Of a DNA stretch of 64,000 nucleotides, positions 57,082 to 62,959 are shown in pieces. Location: positions 213,245 through 277,244 of IMG/VR virus record IMGVR_UViG_3300044625_001067; one strand, 5' to 3'. A program made the translations under genes and the position numbers. The DNA comes from a virus. How positions within the stretch are numbered: position 1 is the stretch's first letter; each line of letters opens with the position of its first letter. The notes below the pieces were generated by a model. That model had not been told where the DNA came from, did no database searches, and saw only the letters and a list, made by a program, of their open reading frames with translations.

Positions 57082-58500
57082 GTGGCGGAGAAGCCAAAGG
57101 CTGAGGCTAAGAAGGCAAGCGACCCGGTGAAAGACGCAGATCGGGAGCAGTACAATGTCCTTTTAGAAAAGTCAAGGAAGGCAGCCGACATTTCGTCAAG
57201 GATTAAGAGTGACATTGAAAAGGAGACCGGGAAGGCAGTTTCCCCTACAAGTCCCAACTGGAAGGAGTACACAACTCGGCTCAAGGCAGAGAAGTTGACT
57301 CCGAAGAAAGTATCTGACCTTAGTGTCGCTGTCCGAAACTTCAGAAAAGCGGAGGGAAGGGGTTGGCTAGACAAGGAACTTCAGGCTGCGGATGTTGCAA
57401 AGAATAACGCTGCTTGGAAGTCTATACCCCGAGACGAAAGGAAGGCAGCTATTCAAGCTCGGGTCGAGAGAAGTGCGAAAAGGGAGAAGTCCCTGTTTGA
57501 GTTGTCAATCGAGATCAAAGATTGGGGAAGGTTTATTAAGTCTACACCTGAACTTAACACACCCGAAAACAGAACGGCAATGGTAGCCATGAGGGCTCTT
57601 CGGGCCAAACTTTTCATGGGTGAAAAGTCCGAAAGAGAGGCGAAAGCAAAAGCCTACCAAAAGTTCGTTGAGGGGTCTCCGAAATACAAAGAAGTACCAG
57701 GGAGTACAAAGCCGATTCGGAAAATGAGCACCGAGGAAATTGTGAAAGAACTCCGAAAGGCGGAAAATGACTATTTGACCAGGGCTCAGGACTTTGATAA
57801 AAGGGGGAAGACCTTTGAAGCAAACTTAGAGAGAGGGAAGGCAAACGACGCAGACTACTTCGCAGGCAAATACTTGCGTGGACTTTCCAGAAACCCTCCT
57901 TTAGACTTCATATATAGGCTGCAAGGTTACGATGCACGCCCCGAAGTTGTGTCCAGCCGGAAAGACCTGGAGAGTCGAGACGACTTAGTGAAAGGGAGAG
58001 ATGGTAAAGCTCTCGTTCTCTGGAGAGGCGTCACTTCGGTGGAATTTGCAGATCAGTTTAAGGGTGCAGGTCCGAGGGGCGATGTTCACTACCCTGGAAG
58101 CGGAATATACGGGAACGGAACCTACGCAGCATCTGAGTCCCCCGGAACTCCTAATAGGCGATCCGCCTTAAAAGAAGCCGAGTCCTATACTGGATGGGGA
58201 GATGAGAACAAGGATAGAAGAATTACGGCTTTTGGTATACGAAAAGACGCCAACATCGTTCAGTTTGAAGGCAAGGACTGGATGGAAAGGGGGGGGGGCA
58301 AGTTTAATGATTGGAAGAAAGGGATAATAAAGAAAGCGGAAGATGAGACGGGCAGGGTATTTCACGACATCGGGGAGGCTGCCGCTGCCTTGGGTGTACA
58401 CGCTTACAGAGTGCCACAAGGTCGGGACGAAGACTTCTGGGTCATCCTTAACCGAGGTGCTCTCGTAGTCGCTGCCGATCCACAAATGGAAGATTACTAA
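57082..58500 (+). CDS. ADP-ribosyltransferase-like effector body (copy 2)
   Basis: A 472-residue ORF starting at GTG, in the same frame as the upstream tag ORF. The N-terminal part is Lys/Ala/Pro-rich, then helical. The C-terminal ~190 residues match the ART-like domain of the 49648 protein: L-V-L-W-R315-G-V, H-Y-P-G-S-G-I-Y-G-N-G-T347-Y-A-A, R-K-D-A-N-I-V-Q-F-x-G-K, H-D-I-G-E-A-A-A-A-L-G-V-H-A and L-N-R-G-A. It is probably a mono-ADP-ribosyltransferase fold; which residue is the catalytic Glu is not clear to me. The long intact frame despite the upstream stops suggests it is still expressed. Confidence 0.68.
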   Translation: MAEKPKAEAKKASDPVKDADREQYNVLLEKSRKAADISSRIKSDIEKETGKAVSPTSPNWKEYTTRLKAEKLTPKKVSDLSVAVRNFRKAEGRGWLDKELQAADVAKNNAAWKSIPRDERKAAIQARVERSAKREKSLFELSIEIKDWGRFIKSTPELNTPENRTAMVAMRALRAKLFMGEKSEREAKAKAYQKFVEGSPKYKEVPGSTKPIRKMSTEEIVKELRKAENDYLTRAQDFDKRGKTFEANLERGKANDADYFAGKYLRGLSRNPPLDFIYRLQGYDARPEVVSSRKDLESRDDLVKGRDGKALVLWRGVTSVEFADQFKGAGPRGDVHYPGSGIYGNGTYAASESPGTPNRRSALKEAESYTGWGDENKDRRITAFGIRKDANIVQFEGKDWMERGGGKFNDWKKGIIKKAEDETGRVFHDIGEAAAALGVHAYRVPQGRDEDFWVILNRGALVVAADPQMEDY

Positions 58501-58501
58501 A

Positions 58502-58672
58502 ATGAACATCAAAGACCCAATGAATTGCCGAGTCCTTTCTATCCTAATCCAGGATGTTTCCGGGGATGACAGAGACCAGTTTATTGAAGACGCGAAAAGT
58601 GCCACAGACATGAAAAGCTTTATGAACGGGATGCCAAAGTACAGGAGGATTTCTTCTCAAGTCTCCCCTTAA
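58502..58672 (+). CDS. Small partner of ART-like gene (copy 2)
   Basis: A 56-residue ORF one base after the ART-like stop. It shares M-N-I-K-D-P, V-L-S-I-L-I-Q, D-R-D-Q-F-I-E-D-A-K and M-K-S-F-M with the ORF at 51024-51188. The pair is conserved in order, spacing and sequence, which supports it being a real gene and a dedicated partner. Confidence 0.7.
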   Translation: MNIKDPMNCRVLSILIQDVSGDDRDQFIEDAKSATDMKSFMNGMPKYRRISSQVSP

Positions 58673-58715
58673 CTCTGCAGTAAAGTTTTTCGCCAGCAAA
58701 GTTTTGAAACCAACG

Positions 58716-58742
58716 TTTACCGTTCTTTACGTGTCCTATAAT
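58716..58742 (+). promoter_or_regulatory. psbA promoter
   Basis: A perfect TATAAT (58737-58742) with TTTACC (58716-58721) 15 nt upstream. It is a host-type sigma70 promoter, as usual for cyanophage psbA. Confidence 0.65.
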
Positions 58743-58772
58743 ACCTGTGTCGCGGTTGATTCTTTCATCCGC

Positions 58773-58842
58773 CTTGCCGCACCGGGACTAGGCAAGTCAA
58801 TCCGTCTCTCATCCTGCCTCACCTTAGGGTAGTGAGGGTTTT
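58773..58842 (+). promoter_or_regulatory. psbA leader with two hairpins, the second terminator-like
   Basis: In the ~130-nt leader, CTTGCC (58773-58778) pairs with GGCAAG (58791-58796), and CCTCAC (58817-58822) with GTGAGG (58832-58837) followed by GTTTT. The second could attenuate transcription or end a short leader RNA; it may alternatively stabilise the psbA message. Confidence 0.45.
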
Positions 58843-58884
58843 GTAACAGATCTTTCCCTAAGATCACTTACTTAATCATGCTAA

Positions 58885-59964
58885 ATGGCTAGTTCAGTTT
58901 TACAACGTCCTCAGAGTAATCTTTGGGAGCGTTTCAATGGTTGGGTCACATCGACTAACAACCGTATTTTCATCGGCAACTTTGGAGTCTTAATGATTCC
59001 GTGTCTCTCTGTCGCTGCAATCGTTTTTGTTCTTGCCATCATCGCGGCCCCGCCAGTCGATCTGGATGGTATTAGGGAGCCCCTCTCAGGGTCGCTAATG
59101 TACGGGAATAATATAATTTCCGCTGCAGTGGTTCCAAGTTCTAATGCGATTGGATTGCACTTTTACCCGCTATATGAAGCCCAGTCTCTTGAAGAATGGT
59201 TATACAATGGGGGCGAATACCAGATGATTGTGTTTCACTTTCTGATCGGTATAGCTTGCTATGCTGGCCGTCAGTGGGAACTTTCATACTACCTGGGTAT
59301 GCGCCCCTGGATTTTTGTGGCTTACCTGGCCCCTGTGTCAGCCGCTTTCGCAGTGTTTCTGATCTACCCCGTGGGACAGGGTAGTTTCTCTGATGCAATG
59401 CCTTTGGGCATAAGTGGAACTTTTAACTACCAAATTGTGTTCCAAGCGGAACATAATATACTAATGAACCCCCTGCATATGCTAGGAGTCGCTGGCGTGT
59501 TTGGTGGTGCTTTGTTTAGCGCAATGCATGGGAGTTTAGTAACCAGCTCTCTCGTTCGGGAGACCACTGAAAACGAGTCCCATAACAATGGGTACAAGTT
59601 TGGTCAAGACCAGGAGACGTACAATATTGTTGCAGCTCACTCCTACTTCGGACGACTCATCTTCCAGTACGCATCCTTCAACAACAGCCGCAGCCTGCAC
59701 TTTCTTCTGGCGGCGTTCCCTGTGGTTGGAATTTGGTGTGCCTCGATGGGTATTGCGATCTCCGCAACCAACTTAAACGGCCTGAACTTTAACCAATCTG
59801 TCCTCGATCACACAGGAAAAGTTATTCCCACTTGGGCAGACATCCTTAACAGGGCGGACCTCGGGTTGGAAGTGATTCACGAAAAAAACAGTCACCAGTT
59901 CCCCCTAGATCTGGCCTCTGCCTCTTCAACACCTGTCGCTCTAACCGCCCCTTTAGTCGGTTGA
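58885..59964 (+). CDS. psbA: Photosystem II reaction centre protein D1
   Basis: A 359-residue D1 protein, normal length with five membrane helices. All key residues are in register: Gln130, Tyr161 (Tyr-Z), Asp170, Glu189, His190, His198 (P680 ligand), His215, Ser264 (QB), His272, His332, Glu333, His337, Asp342 and Ala344, followed by a short cleavable tail (V-A-L-T-A-P). It replaces damaged host D1 during infection. Several positions normally constant in D1 differ: Asn32 (usually Trp), Tyr136 (usually Arg), Asn195 (usually His) and Ser253 (usually Gly), so this copy looks unusually divergent. There is no intron. Gln130 is typical of the low-light D1 form. Confidence 0.95.
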   Translation: MASSVLQRPQSNLWERFNGWVTSTNNRIFIGNFGVLMIPCLSVAAIVFVLAIIAAPPVDLDGIREPLSGSLMYGNNIISAAVVPSSNAIGLHFYPLYEAQSLEEWLYNGGEYQMIVFHFLIGIACYAGRQWELSYYLGMRPWIFVAYLAPVSAAFAVFLIYPVGQGSFSDAMPLGISGTFNYQIVFQAEHNILMNPLHMLGVAGVFGGALFSAMHGSLVTSSLVRETTENESHNNGYKFGQDQETYNIVAAHSYFGRLIFQYASFNNSRSLHFLLAAFPVVGIWCASMGIAISATNLNGLNFNQSVLDHTGKVIPTWADILNRADLGLEVIHEKNSHQFPLDLASASSTPVALTAPLVG

Positions 59965-59982
59965 GTTGCGGTTAATTCTCGA

Positions 59983-60015
59983 CCTCTAAGGTATAGCACC
60001 CTTAGGGGACTTTTT
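59983..60015 (+). terminator. Rho-independent terminator after psbA
   Basis: CCTCTAAGG (59983-59991) pairs with CCTTAGGGG (60000-60008, one G-U) around a TATAGCAC-type loop, then ACTTTTT. It separates psbA from the endonuclease gene, whose ATG is 3 nt after the T run. Confidence 0.8.
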
Positions 60016-60017
60016 GT

Positions 60018-60632
60018 ATGACATACCCCGTTGGTAAACCTGCTCACAATCGCTTAACCGAAGAGCGAATGAGGGAGGAGTGTGCCAGCAGGAACCACAC
60101 CTTGTTAGAACTAAAGCACCCGCTCATAAAAGTTCGCTGTTACTGCGGCAACGAGTACGAGCAGAAAATACACTCGTACAGGGCAGCTAAGAACTCATGT
60201 AAAAAATGCGATAGTCAACGTAAGTCTAAACCTCGCCCTGAGCACTCTCGATTGATGAGAGAGAACAACCCGTTCAAGGGGAAAACGCACAAACCCGGAA
60301 TATTTGCCGATCGTATAAACTCGTGGAAACCAACCCCCGAGCAAAGAAAATGGCCAGGAGAGTTGTACTTAGTCAGGTACCTCGACGAATCCGGAACGCA
60401 CTTCAAACTTGGCATAACTTACCGAGGAGTTCAAGAGAGACTCGGCAATAAACTCATATACATAATCCACATCCACCACGCCACCCTCGGAGAATGCTTC
60501 GACCTTGAACAGTCCCTACTCAAGTGGGCTCGCTCCCATGGCTATCGCTATTCCTCTCCAACCACAACCGAACTACTCCACCCTGCTAGCATAGACCACA
60601 TTCTCAGCAAATTGCGAAGCAATTTCGGGTAA
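60018..60632 (+). CDS. Free-standing homing endonuclease-like protein next to psbA
   Basis: A 204-residue protein. It has a Cys4 zinc-ribbon-like part (V-R-C-Y-C-G, then S-C-K-K-C), a NUMOD3-type N-N-P-F-K-G-K-T-H, and a GIY-YIG-like nuclease core (G-E-L-Y-L-V-R-Y, F-K-L-G-I-T-Y-R-G-V-Q-E-R-L). Homing endonucleases beside psbA are known in marine cyanophages, such as F-CphI of S-PM2, but that enzyme has a different fold. Here psbA is uninterrupted. It may drive psbA-region exchange between coinfecting phages. Confidence 0.68.
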   Translation: MTYPVGKPAHNRLTEERMREECASRNHTLLELKHPLIKVRCYCGNEYEQKIHSYRAAKNSCKKCDSQRKSKPRPEHSRLMRENNPFKGKTHKPGIFADRINSWKPTPEQRKWPGELYLVRYLDESGTHFKLGITYRGVQERLGNKLIYIIHIHHATLGECFDLEQSLLKWARSHGYRYSSPTTTELLHPASIDHILSKLRSNFG

Positions 60633-60634
60633 GT
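60627..60634 (+). promoter_or_regulatory. GGGTAAGT, variant GGGTAAA element
   Basis: A one-base-shorter variant overlapping the stop of the endonuclease gene and ending 21 nt before the ATG at 60656. A GAGG lies 14 nt before that start. Confidence 0.35.
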
Positions 60635-60655
60635 TACTTAGAGGACGGCATTTAT

Positions 60656-62305
60656 ATGCAAGGCAACTTCTCAAACACAGCTCTTGAACACTACCAAGAA
60701 GTGGCGAAAGAAAAACTTGTAGATTCCCTTTACGGGTCAAGCTATGATTTCACTCGCTGTGTTCGCCCCAACGGCACGGCCTACGGCACAGCGGGAACTT
60801 GCCGAAAGGGTTTAGAAGCTGCTCTCGAAGCCGAGCCCGCACGCGAAGTTACCAAGAAGCCGAGATCCAAAGCACCAAGTAAAGCACTCTTGAAGAGTTT
60901 GCCTGCGGAGCTAAGGGCCAGGGCCGAGAAGTTGGTTGCTGCGTACGAAGAACTGGCCGAGCTAAAGGGACAGAATTTGCCTTCGGGTGAGAACTGGCGC
61001 ATAGACGAAGCAAATAAGAAAGTTGGAAACGCACTCAAGGATGCCTTTGAGATGGCCGACACCATGAGACTAAGGCCCAAAATGGAAGCCATTGAGTGGT
61101 TGGGATTTGCCAGCTCACGCTCACAAACTGAGCTGAGGGAGACAATCAATAGGAACTCCTACGACATGAGAACACTTAGGGAGTATAGCCCTGAGAAGAA
61201 AGAAGAGCTGAAGGCACTCGAAAGAAAGACACTTACGCTTATTGAAAACATAAAAGACCCGGTAACCAAGGCTCAACTTCTCTTCGAGACGAGTAAAGCA
61301 TCCGGAAAGCTAAAGGTCAGCAAAGCAGGGAGCCTAACGGACACAATCAGGAAAGGAAACACTTTCCTTAAGGAGTACGACGAAGGGTTACGATCAACTG
61401 TAAGCATCCTTCGCAAAGCAAACGCCCTTGAAGAGCAACTACGTGTGCTGAGTAAGAAACTTGAGGTCGACCGAGAGCCAGGCTGGATAAAGAAAAAGCT
61501 GAGGGTGTCCGGAGCCATCATGAAGGTCGCACGACACAGGGGAAACGCAGAAGCACGTTTACAGGCCAAAATGCAGGGTATCCGTGAGCAGCTCCTGAAG
61601 ACTTCCTTGTCTGAGGATAAGATTCAACTGCTTGTCAGCAGAGTGGCCTTAGTGCCTCCCAAGGGCTCGATCACGCTCGACCAGGAAACTGTGGCGCAAA
61701 CACGTAAGAACCTTGAGGAATTTACGCGTATGTTCAACGGCAGGGGGATGCTTGAGGTTCTCGAAAAGAAAGAGGAGAGGAAGCAGCTTTCACAACTTGT
61801 GATAGATCCCGCTCAGCGTGCTTTTGCCATGGTTAATACCGGCTTCGTAACATCGAACGGTGGAAAACAAACTCTGTTTCACGAGATCGGTCACATTGTA
61901 GAGGGACAAAGAGACTGGCTCCTTAACTACTCTAATCGGTGGAGAGACTCTCGGGCCTTCTCCGTACAAAAAGCGTACGACCACCCAGAGACTCAAAAAC
62001 TGGTCGGTGACGGAAAGACTACGAAAGTTCCCTACACTCTAGAGACGCTAAGTACCACGAGGAAGACAGTGCCCGTTGTAAAACTCAACGAGATGCTTCC
62101 ACTGAAGGGTATGGACTACAAACCAGAGGAAATCGCTGTTTTAGACACTTTCCTCTCCCCCTACTTAGGAAAGCGATACAAGGACAATTTTACGGAAATT
62201 GTGTCATCCACGCTAGAGCACTTTGCCGAGCCTCATTTAATGGCTCACTTATACAAGAAGCATCCTGACCTGTTCACCTTAGGAGTCGGTCTCGCTACGG
62301 ACTAA
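60656..62305 (+). CDS. Tagged zincin metalloprotease-like effector
   Basis: A 549-residue protein. Tag: M-Q-G-N-F-S-N-T-A-L-E-H-Y, then Y-D-F-T-R-C-V-R-P-N-G-T-A-Y-G-T-A-G-T-C-R-K-G; the F-S-E-G site is missing. A long helical region follows (about 60-370). The C-terminal domain has a zinc peptidase motif T-L-F-H409-E410-I-G-H413-I-V-E-G, and a further F-T-E-I-V-S-S-T-L-E-H-F that may supply the third ligand. It may cut a host protein after injection or act in the virion. Substrate is unknown. No partner ORF follows; the next gene is convergent. Confidence 0.75.
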   Translation: MQGNFSNTALEHYQEVAKEKLVDSLYGSSYDFTRCVRPNGTAYGTAGTCRKGLEAALEAEPAREVTKKPRSKAPSKALLKSLPAELRARAEKLVAAYEELAELKGQNLPSGENWRIDEANKKVGNALKDAFEMADTMRLRPKMEAIEWLGFASSRSQTELRETINRNSYDMRTLREYSPEKKEELKALERKTLTLIENIKDPVTKAQLLFETSKASGKLKVSKAGSLTDTIRKGNTFLKEYDEGLRSTVSILRKANALEEQLRVLSKKLEVDREPGWIKKKLRVSGAIMKVARHRGNAEARLQAKMQGIREQLLKTSLSEDKIQLLVSRVALVPPKGSITLDQETVAQTRKNLEEFTRMFNGRGMLEVLEKKEERKQLSQLVIDPAQRAFAMVNTGFVTSNGGKQTLFHEIGHIVEGQRDWLLNYSNRWRDSRAFSVQKAYDHPETQKLVGDGKTTKVPYTLETLSTTRKTVPVVKLNEMLPLKGMDYKPEEIAVLDTFLSPYLGKRYKDNFTEIVSSTLEHFAEPHLMAHLYKKHPDLFTLGVGLATD

Positions 62306-62616
62306 GACGCTGCACCGTCAGGGATTGGGTTCATACCCTCTTGAAACTTTTCTCTTTTCCATTGTTGCCACCCATCTGAGTCTACAGTCAGGTTGTCTAT
62401 GCCAACTAGCACCGATAGCGCAATTACCAAGTCCGTAAACAAGCAGTCTTTTAGGTCGAGGGTGTGGCCGTACTTGCCGTAGAGACCCTTGGAAACCAGG
62501 TAGCTCCACTCCGCTTTCTCTTCCGGAGTTGTCAATGCGGGTTCTACAACCCCTTTGTTCCATTTTATGGTGATACCACCGTTGACTAGCTGACTGGACA
62601 CGGTAATTCTCGCCAC
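62302..62616 (-). CDS. Hypothetical minus-strand protein
   Basis: A 104-residue protein from a GTG start at 62616. The frame is open further to an ATG at 62862, but that extension lies antisense to a better-supported plus-strand gene and to its GGGTAAA element, so the shorter form is preferred. The C-terminal half (E-E-K-A-E-W-S-Y-L-V-S-K-G-L, L-F-T-D-L-V-I-A-L-S-V-L-V-G-I-D) is ordered; no family is recognised. Its end overlaps the metalloprotease stop by 4 nt, tail to tail. Confidence 0.45.
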   Translation of the reverse strand: MARITVSSQLVNGGITIKWNKGVVEPALTTPEEKAEWSYLVSKGLYGKYGHTLDLKDCLFTDLVIALSVLVGIDNLTVDSDGWQQWKREKFQEGMNPIPDGAAS

Positions 62617-62683
62617 GCAAAACTCTCTGAGTATTTCCTTAGTAATACTAGCTGCCCGAACGGACCGTAAACTCGGAAAATAA

Positions 62684-62693
62684 GGGTAAAAGT
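62684..62693 (+). promoter_or_regulatory. GGGTAAAAGT element
   Basis: Recurring element ending 23 nt before the ATG at 62717, at the start of the second fibre block. Confidence 0.5.
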
Positions 62694-62716
62694 AGGCAGC
62701 GCCCAAGTCAGAGTAA

Positions 62717-62953
62717 ATGTCGCAGGTTAAAGTCGTTGCCGAAAACGTCGAGCTCTCAGAGATCGACCCGAGACGACTCACCTCAGATTGCCACACTGTT
62801 ACACGAGAAGACGGTGTTGTAGACGTAGTTAAGTCCACGAAAAGGGTAAGTATATTTGACATTTACCACGACCTTGGAATTCGCATTCGAAATATTGAAC
62901 TGAGTGGGGGGGTCTTAAACCCTAAGTACCATAAGTTGGGAGACACCCTTTAA
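62717..62953 (+). CDS. Small hypothetical protein upstream of collagen-like fibre
   Basis: A 78-residue protein (V-K-V-V-A-E-N-V-E-L-S-E-I-D-P-R-R-L, R-V-S-I-F-D-I-Y-H-D-L-G-I, S-G-G-V-L-N-P-K-Y-H). No family is recognised. Its own promoter element and a gap of only 6 nt to the following fibre gene suggest a joint transcript and a possible fibre-related role. Confidence 0.6.
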   Translation: MSQVKVVAENVELSEIDPRRLTSDCHTVTREDGVVDVVKSTKRVSIFDIYHDLGIRIRNIELSGGVLNPKYHKLGDTL

Positions 62954-62959
62954 GCGAAA

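Noticed and set aside
62617-62862. N-terminal extension of the minus-strand gene at 62302 to an ATG at 62862
   Set aside because: It would lie antisense to the 62717 gene and its GGGTAAA element, and its composition does not look like a phage protein; the GTG at 62616 is preferred.
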